Program-made: the position numbers and the translations under genes
The notes under the pieces: model-generated
Database searches by the model: none
What the model was told of the DNA's origin: nothing
What the model saw: the letters and a program-made list of their open reading frames with translations, nothing else
In this document: one piece after another, positions 47,009-57,365 of the stretch
How the letters are laid out: each line of letters opens with the position of its first letter
Position numbering within the stretch: the first letter of the stretch is position 1
Assembly: GCA_963556145.1 (NCBI GenBank)
Contig: OY744467.1
Span: 3,720,001 to 3,784,000, forward strand
Direction: 5' to 3'
DNA length: 64,000 nucleotides
Origin: Hygrocybe punicea
Lineage: Eukaryota; Basidiomycota; Agaricomycetes; Agaricales; Hygrophoraceae

Positions 47009-50000
47009 ACTCTTGACCTCGACAAACTCAAATCCGCATTCCAAAATGAAGAAAGCCAACGTCTAGCGCGCACCCTTGGTTCATCATCCCACCTTGCCTC
47101 ATTCGCTTCAAAAGTCACCTGCTATTTCTGTGGAAAAGAAGGCCATGTTGAGAGGGACTGCTCATTGAAGCAGAAAGCCTCAGCTGAGGCCAAAAAGCAG
47201 GGTGGCAACAAGCAGGGTCAGGGAAACCAACGGGCTTGGAAGCGCAGACAAAATGCAAAGGAGGCCTCCCAAGACATTCCTGAGAGCGCTCCTGTGCAAG
47301 CCAGCAATATTGCTGTTGTTGAGTTTGCGGGCAATGCAAGTTATCTTCCTCCTTCTCACTGCGGCAATTGGCTGCAATCTCGAGCATGCACTGACTGGAA
47401 CCCGGATACAGGTGCCACATCACATATGACACCCCACCGACACTGGTTTCGCTCCTATTCCCCTCACATTGTCCCAATTCGCCTTGCCAATGATTCAATC
47501 ATCTACTCGGCTGGGATGGGATCTGTTGAGTTTCAACCAGTCGCTAGGAGTATACCCCTGTATCCTGTTGTATTCCATGACGTCCTTCATGTACCTGATC
47601 TTGGCAGTAATCTACTCTCTCTGTTTCACCTCACACGTCAGAAAGGCTTCAAAATAGCCATTGAGGATGACAGGGTTCTGTTCCATCAGCAGAACCAACT
47701 TCGTTTTACTGCCACTGTTGACATTCACAACGTCGGGTACTTGGACGGCAAAGTCATTGTGCCCCAGTCTCAGTCTGCTCATGCAGTTAGCACTTGTCCC
47801 CTGGATCTTACTCTCTGGCATCGTCGTTGTTCCCATCTCAACTTTGCTGATGTGGAACTCATGCGCAAGAACAAGCTTGTCACAGGGATGGTGATCAAGT
47901 CTCAGTCTACTCCTGATCCCATCTGTGAACCATGCATCTTTGGAAAGCAACACCGTCATGACATTCCCAAAACAGCCACTTGTCGCACTCAGATTCTTGA
48001 TCTCGTCCACATGGATCTGAAGGGCCCACTGCCTGTGCAAACAGCAGAGGGCTATCGCTATTGGGAACTGTTCATTGATGACAAGTCACGCTGGAAAACT
48101 GTTGCTTTCCTCAAGAAAAAGAGTGATGCATTGGCTTCATTCAAGCTGTTCAAGGCAGATGCAGAGAACCAGACTGGCAGGAGAATCCGGTCTACCAGGG
48201 ATGACAAAGGAGGTGAATACATTGGCCATGAATATGTTGACTTCTGTGCCAGTGAGGGAATCAAATGCCAACACACTGAACCAAATGAACCCCATCAGAA
48301 TGGAGTTGCAGAACGTGCCAATCGTGATGTAGCTGGTGCTGCTACTGCACTCCTGGTTCAGGCAAAACTCCCTCCCTCCTTCTGGAAGCTAGCTGTGGCA
48401 GCCTTTGTGCACACCAGTAATAGGACACCTACTTCTGCTTTGGATCGAGAGACACCCTACTATGTCTGGAAACGTAAACGGCCTGACATTTCTTACTTTC
48501 GAGTGTTTGGTTGCTTGGCATATGTGCTGGTTCGCAAGGAAAAGAGGAAAGCACTGCAACCACACTCAAAGAAGTGTATCTTTGTTGGCTATCCAGAAGG
48601 TGTCAAAGCATGGAAATTCTGGGACCCAGTAGAAAAGCGGATTATAATCAGTAGCCATGCAGTATTTGATGAGCGGTGTTTCCCTGGGAACTCTCCCACT
48701 GCCATTAACCTTGTCTCTGAGCCACCTGTTGTGGAGGCTCCTCCCAAACATCCTGGAGTGGTGCTCCATCCAGAGGGAGATGATGACAATGGTGATGAAG
48801 CACCTGCTCCTGCTGCTGAAAATGATCCTGCACCTGGTGTTCCACTTCCTGCTGCTCCTCCAGTAGGTCCTGTTCGCAATCCAGCACCTGTTCTTTCACC
48901 TCCCAAACGCACAAATCCCCCCAGGTCCAGTCGTCCTCAAGGCTCCCTCAATGAATCTGCACTAGAGAGAAAGTACTTCACTCAGCCTGTGCCCCTACCT
49001 CAAACTCCTCCCCCATCTTCAGCTACACCCACTCCTGATCCCTTGCTTATGCCTCCTGTAAATCCAGCGCCAGCTCCAGCTCCAGCTTCAACTTCAACTC
49101 CATCAACTACATCTGTACATGACTCAAGCAGTGATGATGAACTCGATCTCCTGCCCAGAGATGAAAGTGATGATGAACTGGAATATGCTGATGCTGTCAG
49201 AGCAGGTCTGGCTTTTGTCACAGAAGGCCAACATCATGCCTACTTGACTTGGGATCAAGCAGTTGAATATGCATTTAATACCTCTGAGTGGGCATGCAAG
49301 ACAGTCAATCATGATGGAGAGCCAAACTCCTATGCTGAAGCAATGTCTCGCCCAGAAGAGGAGAGGAAACTCTGGCACAAAGCTGCTCTAGATGAGATTC
49401 AGGCCTTGATTGAGAATGGCACCTTTGATCTGGTTCAGCTTCCACCTGGCCGCAAAGCTATTGGCAGCCGCTGGGTGTTCAAAGTCAAAAAGAATGCTGA
49501 TGGATCTATTGAGCGTCGCAAAGGGAGATTGGTGGCCCAAGGATATTCGCAACACCCAGGCTTTGATTTCACTGAAACATTTGCTCCTACTCCAAAATGG
49601 GCTGCTTTACGTGCCATCCTGGCATTGGCTGCACTTGAGGATCTCCACTTGGAGAGTGTAGACATTTCATCTGCATTTCTCAATGGAACCCTTGAAGAAG
49701 AAGTCTACATGCGCCAGCCAGAGGGATTTGTTGAGAAGGGCAATGATTGGGTCTGGCATTTGCAGAAGTCACTCTATGGGCTCAAACAGGCTGGAAGATG
49801 CTGGCACAAGAAGCTCAATGCGGTGTTGGAGTCCATGGGCTTCAGGAGGATTGTTTGTGAACACAGCATCTGGATTTATGGCAAGGAGGACATGCGCATT
49901 ATCATCCCAGTCTTTATTGATGACATGACCATTGCCTGCAAGTCCAAGGAGAAAATCAATCAGGTTATTGCAGAACTCAAGTTGCACTTCAAGCTCAGAG

Positions 50001-50890
50001 AACTGGGACCCACGTCATGGCTGTTGGGTGTTGAAATCATCAGAGACAGATCCAAGCACACTCTATCACTTTCTCAGCGCCAGCACATTCTCACTCTGCT
50101 GGAACGCTTTGGACTCTCTGATTGCAACTCACTCAGCACTCCCATGGATCCTGGCTTGAAACTCAGCAATGACATGTCTCCTACATCCTCCAAAGACATT
50201 GAGGAGATGCGTGCTGTTCCATACCTCCAAGCAGTTGGTGCATTGATGTATCTTGCCACTGCTACTCGTCCTGACATTGCCTATGCTGTTGGTGTACTTG
50301 CCCGGTTCAACAAGAATCCTGGAATGACCCACTGGAAGGCAGTGAAACATCTCTTCCGCTACCTCAAAGGCACTCTTGACCTCAAGCTTACCTATGCACC
50401 TGACCCCACATCCACTCAATTGTTCACCACTTACACCGATGCAGACCATGGTGGTAATCCTGACAATGGACGATCCACAAGTGGTTATGTGGTGAAGATG
50501 GGCACTGGTGCAATCAGCTGGTCAAGCAAGCTTCAAGGGATTGTTGCGCTGTCAACCACAGAAGCAGAGTATGTTGCATCAACCTCTGCTGGCCAGGAAA
50601 TCCTTTGGTTGCGGAATCTGTTCACTGAACTGGGATACACCATCACCACCTCCTCACCACTTCTCATTGATAACCAATCTGCAATATCTGTTGCCAAGAA
50701 TCCTGAGCATCATGGACGCATGAAACACTTGGATCTGCGGTTCTACTGGTTGCGTGATGAAGTGGAGAAGGGCAACATTAATGTGATGCATGTCAGGACA
50801 GATGATATGCCTGCAGACATCTTGACTAAAGCTCTTGGCCGGCCTAAGGTGATTGCTATGGTGGAAATGTTGGGATTGAGAAACTTGTAG
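47009..50890 (+). CDS. Copia Gag C-terminus and Pol polyprotein (PR-IN-RT-RH)
   Basis: This is one open frame. Numbering from 46994, it has a zinc knuckle at C43-C46-H51-C56 (CYFCGKEGHVERDC) and an aspartic protease at D138 (DTGATSH). The integrase HHCC is H276/H281 and C311/C314, with catalytic D341, D404 and E440 (HMDLKG; DDKGGEY; GVAERAN). The reverse transcriptase has FIDDM at 974-978, in place of the common YVDDM. RNase H has YTDADHGG, STTEAEY and DNQSA. The protease-integrase-RT-RNase H order defines Ty1/copia. No stop or shift was seen. Its methionine at 46994 lies inside the inserted Helitron end, so translation now could start there only by accident. Confidence 0.95.
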   Translation, partial: TLDLDKLKSAFQNEESQRLARTLGSSSHLASFASKVTCYFCGKEGHVERDCSLKQKASAEAKKQGGNKQGQGNQRAWKRRQNAKEASQDIPESAPVQASNIAVVEFAGNASYLPPSHCGNWLQSRACTDWNPDTGATSHMTPHRHWFRSYSPHIVPIRLANDSIIYSAGMGSVEFQPVARSIPLYPVVFHDVLHVPDLGSNLLSLFHLTRQKGFKIAIEDDRVLFHQQNQLRFTATVDIHNVGYLDGKVIVPQSQSAHAVSTCPLDLTLWHRRCSHLNFADVELMRKNKLVTGMVIKSQSTPDPICEPCIFGKQHRHDIPKTATCRTQILDLVHMDLKGPLPVQTAEGYRYWELFIDDKSRWKTVAFLKKKSDALASFKLFKADAENQTGRRIRSTRDDKGGEYIGHEYVDFCASEGIKCQHTEPNEPHQNGVAERANRDVAGAATALLVQAKLPPSFWKLAVAAFVHTSNRTPTSALDRETPYYVWKRKRPDISYFRVFGCLAYVLVRKEKRKALQPHSKKCIFVGYPEGVKAWKFWDPVEKRIIISSHAVFDERCFPGNSPTAINLVSEPPVVEAPPKHPGVVLHPEGDDDNGDEAPAPAAENDPAPGVPLPAAPPVGPVRNPAPVLSPPKRTNPPRSSRPQGSLNESALERKYFTQPVPLPQTPPPSSATPTPDPLLMPPVNPAPAPAPASTSTPSTTSVHDSSSDDELDLLPRDESDDELEYADAVRAGLAFVTEGQHHAYLTWDQAVEYAFNTSEWACKTVNHDGEPNSYAEAMSRPEEERKLWHKAALDEIQALIENGTFDLVQLPPGRKAIGSRWVFKVKKNADGSIERRKGRLVAQGYSQHPGFDFTETFAPTPKWAALRAILALAALEDLHLESVDISSAFLNGTLEEEVYMRQPEGFVEKGNDWVWHLQKSLYGLKQAGRCWHKKLNAVLESMGFRRIVCEHSIWIYGKEDMRIIIPVFIDDMTIACKSKEKINQVIAELKLHFKLRELGPTSWLLGVEIIRDRSKHTLSLSQRQHILTLLERFGLSDCNSLSTPMDPGLKLSNDMSPTSSKDIEEMRAVPYLQAVGALMYLATATRPDIAYAVGVLARFNKNPGMTHWKAVKHLFRYLKGTLDLKLTYAPDPTSTQLFTTYTDADHGGNPDNGRSTSGYVVKMGTGAISWSSKLQGIVALSTTEAEYVASTSAGQEILWLRNLFTELGYTITTSSPLLIDNQSAISVAKNPEHHGRMKHLDLRFYWLRDEVEKGNINVMHVRTDDMPADILTKALGRPKVIAMVEMLGLRNL

Positions 50891-50896
50891 AGTTGC

Positions 50897-50911
50897 CTGA
50901 TCAAGAGGGAG
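50897..50911 (+). promoter_or_regulatory. Polypurine tract of the copia element
   Basis: TCAAGAGGGAG lies directly before the 3' LTR start TGTTAGG and would prime plus-strand DNA synthesis. Confidence 0.75.
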
Positions 50912-51138
50912 TGTTAGGTTGTGATGAGTCACTCTACCACAAGAGAGTATGGACTTAGTAGATTTCGAAGATTGTGGCTGATTGTTTGTATCTATTTGTC
51001 CCAAAGCGGTCAAACCTGGTGGGGAGCTCACTGTGTATCCTCAGTATTCACAGTGACCTCCTACCAGGTGAGTAGTGTAGTTTTGTATCACACAATATAT
51101 TAGTATTCACAGTGACCTCCTACCAGTTTATTTCAATA
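50912..51138 (+). repeat. 3' LTR of the copia element
   Basis: 227 bp, one noticed mismatch to the 5' LTR. Followed by the CCACA duplication and the resumed Helitron frame. Confidence 0.93.
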
Positions 51139-51143
51139 CCACA

Positions 51144-54100
51144 ATGCTCACTCTGTTCAAACCATGGAGATCTGGCAATGACCTCAAAAGTGACCTGGAA
51201 TCATGGGATGAAGCATTCACTGATCATGAATTCAGTGACTGGCAATTAGAAATTATGGACAACTTTAATCTGCGATATGAATGTCTTGATGCTAGAGATG
51301 ACTACTCTGCTCAACTTAGACAAGGAGCAGTGTTAGATGGTACTTGTCCTCAATTTATGACTTCAGACATGATTTCACACTTGGATGATGACAACATTCA
51401 AAATGGTGGTGACTTTGGAGATGAAAATTATGAACAGGACAAAAATTCTGCAGATTATGGCACTAACAAATATTCTGAGCTTGGTCAACATGGTAGACTG
51501 ATCAAAGCTCAAATGGATGCCACTGAAAACATTGTCAGAAACATTGGTTGGCTTGATCCATGTCCAGATGGTTCAATTACAGTAATTTCTGCTCCACTTG
51601 AAGTTGAAATGAATCAACCTGGTAGTCAATGGAAACAACTTGTTCAAGAACAGAGACAAGAACTACTAGATGAGCGAAATCAATATATTCCTGCAAACTC
51701 AAAGTCTATTTCACATAAAACATACACTGATCCAAATGAAAATGAGGTGATAATTGTGGACCAATCATACTTGATGCAAACTTTCAGAGCTGAAAATGCA
51801 CATAGACAACAGCTAATTCATGGCACAGTCAACAAATTCAGCTTGAACACTGAGCAGAAAAGAGCCTTTAGAATTATTGCAAATCATGCTTCATCTCTCA
51901 GCAGTGACCAGTTGAAAATAAATATTGCTGGAATGGCTGGCACTGGAAAATCACAAGCCATCAAAGCAGTTGTTCATTTCTTTGATCCTGCACATCAGTC
52001 CCACAGATTTGTTATTCTTGGTCCCACTGGTACATCTGCAGCCCTGCAAAATGGTTCAACTTATCACTACTTCCTGGGCATCAATCCAAACATGTCAAAT
52101 AGAAATGAAGCAATGGGCATTGCTCAACTAAAAGGTAGACTAGAAGGAGTTGACTATATTTTCATTGATGAAGTCTCAATGTTGTCTTGTCATGATCTCT
52201 ACAAAATCAGTGCTAGACTAGCGAAAGCTTTGAACATACATGACATCCCATTTGGTGGAATTAACATCATATTTGCTGGAGACTTTGCACAGTTACCACC
52301 GGTTGGAGGTGCACCATTGTACAGTGGCACAGTTGGCACTCAGATCACATCAGCCTTGACAACACACTCTCAGGAAACTGCCATTGGAAAAGCACTCTGG
52401 CATCAAGCGACCACAGTGGTGATTCTCAGAGAAAACATGAGACAGAGGACACAAACAACTGAGGATGTATTGTTCAGAACTGCCCTTGTCAACATGCGCT
52501 ATGGCAAATGTACTGCACAGGACATTCAATTTTTGAGATCCAGAATTGCAGGCAAGCATCCAGACCAGCCCAATGTTGCCTCTAAGATTTTAGAAATGTT
52601 CCTATCATATGTGGCATTCACTCACTGAAGGATCAAATCAATCTTCTTGGATGTGAAAGATTTGCTACAGATACCAATCAAAACTTGACTAACTTCTATT
52701 CCATTGACAAATAGGGAAAGGACAAGGAGTCTAGTGTGAGAAACAAGTCACAGTCCAAATCTAAAGCAGTACATCAATCCAGTAATATAGATTTTGATAC
52801 ACAAAGAGAGATATGGAAAGTGCGACATGCTGCCACTGATGACTTTGCTGGGAAACTCTCATTGTGTCTTGGTATGCCTGTGATGCTTCGCAACAATGAT
52901 GCCACTGAACTCTGCATTACAAAAGGACAAGAGGGATTTGTTGTTGGCTGGCAGTCAATAAAAGCAAGTCATGGCAAAAGAGTACTTGACACCTTGTTTG
53001 TTGAACTAGACAAACCTCCAAAGCTGGTGCAGATTCCAGGACTTCCAGACAATATAGTGCCCATTGTAAAAAACACCAAGACAATTCAGTGTGTGTTTCC
53101 CAGTGACCTGAAGGAATCAATTGAGAGACAACAAGTTTGTGTGCTACCTAACTTTGCAATGACTGCTCATGCTGCTCAAGGGAAAACACGTCCATTCAAT
53201 GTTGTGCATTTAAACAGTTGCTTCAACCACATGTCATATTATTCTTCATTCTCTAGAAGTGCTTCTGCTGCTGGAACTGTAATAATTCAAGGCTTTGACG
53301 CTAAAGTGATCACTAGAGGTTGTTCTGGATATCTTAGACAAGAATTTAGAGAACTAGAATTGCTTGATGAGATTACAAGGATTAGATATGAAGGCACTTT
53401 ACCTGATCACATTGATGCTGGTAAATGCTCAGTTATGCTTTGAAACTTTCAGCAGTGGAAGGGAATTCACTATGTTCCTGCCAAAACTGATACTGCTATT
53501 AAATGGTCACCAACTGATCCACTATTATTGGCTTATAGAATCCCTGACAGCCCATGGCAATTGGTTGAAAAAGGCAAAGGAAAACAGAAAGTAGCTGTAG
53601 TTGCAACTTCATTTGTTCCAGCAAAAGGCTCAGTTGCTATTGCTTCCACCCACAAACATTCACTTGACACAAACAATGAACCAGTAGCTAAAAGACCTCG
53701 GATCACAAAAGACCATGTCAACAAAGGATCAACAAGCAAGCAACAGGTCATTAACTCTCCAGCTGGACTGATCTGGGACAGAAATGACTACAGCTGTGCA
53801 TATGACTCATTGTTGGTGATTCTGTTTGATCTGTGGAAAGACAATTATGCAGAGTGGTGCACAGTATTCAGAAGCATGAATGATCATTTGACCACATTGT
53901 CTCATGGTTTTCCACAGGTGTTGCACAAAAATGTGGCATTTGAACAGCTCAGAGAGCACCTTAGAACTACACTGCATAACAATGACATTGTAGCCTCTTC
54001 TCAACATGAATGTTCTCAATGTGACTTTGCAGAAGAACCCATTGATGACAGACTAGGCTATGTGTTACAATGCTGATGACACCATTAAACAGTCTACCAT

Positions 54101-54486
54101 GAATTGGGTTGATACCTTGTCACAGAAAACCAATAGAAGATGTCCTGATTGCAACAGCAGAATGAGTCAACTTGTATTTTATAATGAAGCACCACATATT
54201 CTTATTCTAGAGTATCCATTCAAAAATATTAAAACCAGTCATAGACTAGAATTTGTTTCAGAGACTGGCACAAAGACATTAGAACTTAGAGGCATTGTAT
54301 ATCATGGTCAATATCATTTCACATCACGCATTATTACTGCACAGAAACGAGTATTGGTATCATTATGGGATGATTACAGGCAACTCTTGTTCCAGAGACA
54401 CTGACCTTACACTACTTTCAGACCATGATATCAGACACTGTAAAAATAGAAACCTTGTACTAGCTATTTATGCTCAGAGTCTTTGA
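51144..54486 (+). pseudogene. Helitron helicase and C-terminal peptidase-like region, copy 2 (frameshifts and stops)
   Basis: 51144-52600 encodes the PIF1-type helicase with Walker A GMAGTGKSQ, Walker B IFIDEVSML and GDFAQLPPVGG. A shift near 52590, a TAG near 52694, and a stop at 53441-53443 (ARG codon changed: SVML-stop-NFQQW) break it. 52736-53443 keeps TAHAAQGKT. 53528-54076 contains the Cys box DRNDYSCAYDSLL and keeps the linker that is shifted in copy 1. About 80 bp are deleted at TLHNNDIVASS. 54060-54486 carries CxxC, GQYHFTSR and, after one more shift, NLVLAIYAQSL. Up to about 51650 it is almost identical to copy 1; beyond that, identical and diverged blocks alternate. Confidence 0.85.
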
Positions 54487-54946
54487 GCATCCTCCTTGAG
54501 GTCAAGCACGACTGTCTTCATGTGTTCATCTGTTGTATAGCATTCAAGGTCATGGAGAAGGAGGGTTGAGCAAATGTGAGTTAATTGTCAGCACACTGTT
54601 TGAGGGGCAGTTGTGTTTGGCAGTTGACCTGTTGCTCCCTAAGCAATTGCTTCATGGCTGAGAGTGTTGCATGATGGTGCAACACAGGGGAGATGGCAGG
54701 GAGAGAGAAGGTTGATGAAGACTCAAGACACTTTATGTAGTTTTATTTTATATTAATTTATATGTTGCAGAGGTGGGAGGTGGGCTTATTAGAATAATAT
54801 ACAATATGCAACACATGCTATGTATCTGATGCCATATGTAATATGCTTTATGCAATTTAATCTTATTGCTTAATTCAATAAAGAAGTGAGGGGGGGAAAA
54901 AAAGAACTTGTTTATGCCATGCGTAGCACTGGCCCACTAAACAAGT
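54487..54946 (+). other. 3' untranslated region and 3' terminus of Helitron copy 2
   Basis: The terminus has AAGAACTTGT (54902-54911, one change from the perfect partner of the 5' end), then GCCATGCGTAGCACTGGC, which folds into a 7-bp stem with one bulge, then CCACTAAACAAGT. Confidence 0.8.
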
Positions 54947-55314
54947 CATACAAATAAAAATTCAATGACAGAAACAAGACTTTGTTTATGCCATATGCAA
55001 CTTTAGCCCACCCAAGCACAGCTAGCTATCTTCATGTTATCATTGGTTGTGCAGCAAGGTTATGGAGAAGTAGGGTGGAGCAAATGTAAGTCAATTGTTA
55101 TTATACTGTTTAAAGACAGTTGTATTTGACAGTTGATGTGTTGCTCTCTTTTTTGGCTGAGAATAGTACATAATGATGAAGCAACTAACACGCTATGCAG
55201 TTTTATTTTTTCTACTTTTTATGTTGCTATGGTGAGTGGTTGCTATGATGAAAGTGAGGAGGGGAAAAAAAGAACTCGTTCATGCCATGCGCAGCACTGG
55301 CCCACTAAACAAGT
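54947..55314 (+). mobile_element. 3' end of a second Helitron, directly following copy 2
   Basis: It matches the 3' 360 bp of the element at 31372-32711. It ends AAAGAACTCGTT, hairpin GCCATGC-GCA-GCACTGGC, CCACTAAACAAGT at 55314. A degenerate internal terminus (CTTTGTTTATGCCATATGC...CCACCCAAG) lies at about 54990-55020. Confidence 0.8.
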
Positions 55315-55610
55315 ACTTTATGCACAATTTCAAAGCAGAGAATGCACACAGACAGCTGTTGATTGACACTACTGTTCAAACATTCCACTTGAATACAGAA
55401 CAAGATAGGGCATTCAGAATTATTGCAAACCATGCTTCATCTTGTAGTGAACAATTAAAAATGCATATTGGAGGCATGGCTGGTACTGAAAAATCACAAG
55501 TGATCAAAGCTGTTGTTGATTTTTTTAAAGCTGCAAATGAGTCTTACAAATTTGTTATTCTTGGTCCAACTGGAACATCAGCTGCATTGCAGAATGATTC
55601 CACATATCAT
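55315..55610 (+). pseudogene. Helitron helicase fragment of a third lineage
   Basis: It reads MHNFKAENAHRQLLIDTTVQ, TEQDRAFRIIANHASS, GGMAGTEKSQVIKAVVDFF and VILGPTGTSAALQNDSTYHY. It aligns with the helicase N-terminal motifs, but Walker A has Glu in place of the essential Gly before Lys. It is cut on both sides by Helitron termini (3' end at 55314, 5' end at 55611). Confidence 0.85.
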
Positions 55611-55790
55611 TACGAGTTCTTCCATTTATGGAAGAATCGTTCTTATAAGTCCAGGATATATGGCAGTTCGTCAGTAATCAATTAATTAATGTTTGAAATC
55701 AACCATAGAGCTAAATTCTGCATTTCTTACTGTTTTGTTGAGAAAAGTCAGGAATAAACTAGATTTCATTCTCAAATATTTGCATGAATA
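55611..55790 (+). mobile_element. 5' end of a further Helitron (hairpin 55612-55640)
   Basis: TACGAGTTCTTCCATTTATG starts a 29-nt hairpin, followed by TCTTATAAGTCCAGGATATATG and an AATTAATTAATG stretch, as in the other 5' ends. A matching 3' end was not found before 61870, so the element's extent is unknown. Confidence 0.7.
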
Positions 55791-56736
55791 TAAGGTAGGT
55801 GTCATCCATAATCTGTAAAGATCACATGATGTGATGCTTTTTGTGACATGCACGATCAAAAGAGGAAAGAGGGCATCGGAAAAACTCTGGAAGTCATTTT
55901 GCAGAACATCTAGGAGGAAATCGAAAAATCTGCTTCCTGAGAAATGTTTTAGATATTACTGAGGGTTAGATCCCTGATTTTTGCAGCAATCAGTGAAGTC
56001 TGTGTTGAGCCTTTCGACGTGCAAGTTTTTGAGTGTTATCTCTGATCAACACATGAGTTCTACACGATTCCCTCTCTCCCCAACTCTTCCATGATGTCTG
56101 CAGGCAGAACTCGATGCCCATGGTACTTTCTCGATGCCCATGCTGCTTGTCTCCCATTCAATCCTTGACTTTACGCATCCATAAATCGATTGGCAAATCT
56201 GCGCATCATGTCCGACAGGATCGATTCCAGCGCCATCAGCACATTCGCTTCGAGATGGTCTTCTCGGGATGACTCAGGGTAAGTACGATACACTCCTTTT
56301 GCCCATCCCCAACACTGTTCAATAAAATTCAGTTCACAGTGGAATTTTGGAAGGAACAACACTTCAATGCCACGCACTCTGCACACCACCTTGAGAACTG
56401 ACTCAACGTTGGTGAGATTTGTGTTTTAGTGCATTTCTGGAGATTGGCGATGGATGATAGAGCTCTCCGCTTTTTTTACGGCATGAGGCACGCGTCTACA
56501 GAGGGATTACTCTAGTTTAGTGAACTAGTTATGGAAATTGTGATATTTTTTGAAAATAAATTGATATATACGTGACATATGTATATATCTAAGATTGACA
56601 GGAGAGCTTTTGGTTAAAATCTATCCTAATCTTTGTAAAAGTGCATTTATTGGCTTTGATGACCATGTACCTTCCATACTGGGCTCTGTCACACTTGGCA
56701 CGTGATCTTTGCAGATTATGGATGACACCTACCTTA
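55791..56736. mobile_element. 946-bp segment with 35-bp inverted ends holding a DDE transposase fragment
   Basis: TAAGGTAGGTGTCATCCATA... at 55791-55825 is reverse-complemented at 56702-56736 with one or two mismatches. No flanking duplication was recognised. Inside lies the transposase fragment at 56171-56430. Confidence 0.5.
56171..56430 (-). pseudogene. C-terminal fragment of a DDE_3-type transposase/endonuclease
   Basis: It reads NVESVLKVVCRVRGIEVLFL, PKFHCELNFIEQCWGWAKG and ALESILSDMMRRFANRFMDA. The FLPKFHCELNxIExxWGWAK block is the typical third-acidic-residue region (the E) of DDE superfamily endonucleases common in mushroom genomes. The first two catalytic Asp residues are absent, so the fragment is inactive. 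A full-length protein of this type often starts with a zinc-finger region like that at 58719-59573; whether the two were one gene is unproven. Confidence 0.7.
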
Positions 56737-57365
56737 GGATTTATCTTGAGGCCGTAAAAAATCAAAAATTGTTCCATAGGAGCAGAAAAAAAATTTGTAT
56801 GACGCGAAATTTGATCCAAAAAGGCAATTGTCACAGTCAGTCAAACATTCCTTGGTCTCAATACCAGTTCTCTACCCCTCGAAGTCAGATGGCCAAACCC
56901 TGTGGGGACCAGTTAGGGGGGACCCAATGGAGTATAAGAATGGCATCAAACATGGTACGATGTTTCCCGTTGAGTCATAGTGCCCCCTCCTTCTCATCCC
57001 CCCCACATGCCAGATCTCTACCCCCTGAAGTCGGATGGCCAAACCCTGTGGGGACCAGTTAGGAGGGACCCAATGGAGTGTAGGAATAGGATAAAACATG
57101 GTATGATGTTTCCTGTTGAGTCATGGTGCCCCCCTCCTCCTCATCCCCCCCACACCCCAGATCTCTACACCCCAAAGTCAAACAGCCAAATCACCAATTA
57201 GAGGGGACTCACTGGACTGTAGGTGTGTGGTCTGATGCCTTTTGTTGTGTGGTGCTGACCCCCCCTCCATTGCTCCCCCACACTCCAGATCTCTTTTTTC
57301 TGACCAGAGGTCAGTACTAACACATAGTTTTATTAGTTTTCTTTGTTTCCCTAGCTGTGTAGCAT
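56737..57365. repeat. Tandem ~140-bp repeats
   Basis: Three units start near 56870, 57005 and 57160, each with CAGATCTCTAC / AAACCCTGTGGGGACC / TGATGTTTCC elements. The third is degenerate. No gene. Confidence 0.65.

Larger units (their letters stand above)
41661..51138 (+). mobile_element. Ty1/copia LTR retrotransposon, young, interrupted in gag
   Basis: Two 227-bp LTRs (41661-41887 and 50912-51138) differ at one noticed position (CAAAG versus CGAAG near 41710/50967). CCACA is duplicated at 41656-41660 and 51139-51143, and the empty site is preserved in Helitron copy 1 near 16826. The LTRs start TG but end ...TCAATA, so the terminal pair is TG/TA and not TG/CA. The only visible damage is the 3.8-kb Helitron derivative inserted in gag at 43210. 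Confidence 0.95.
35216..54946 (+). mobile_element. Autonomous-type Helitron (Helentron-like), copy 2, both termini present
   Basis: The 5' terminus is the hairpin at 35216-35246. The 3' terminus has the inverted partner at 54902-54911, a hairpin, and ends CACTAAACAAGT at 54946. Between them, in order, are leader repeats, the 5' ORF, the repeat-rich N terminus, Rep, the Ty1/copia insertion (41661-51138), helicase and the peptidase-like domain. Without the copia element the Helitron is about 10.2 kb. The termini are flanked by T residues with no longer target duplication. It appears to have landed in, or next to, another Helitron whose 3' end follows directly (54947-55314). Confidence 0.88.
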
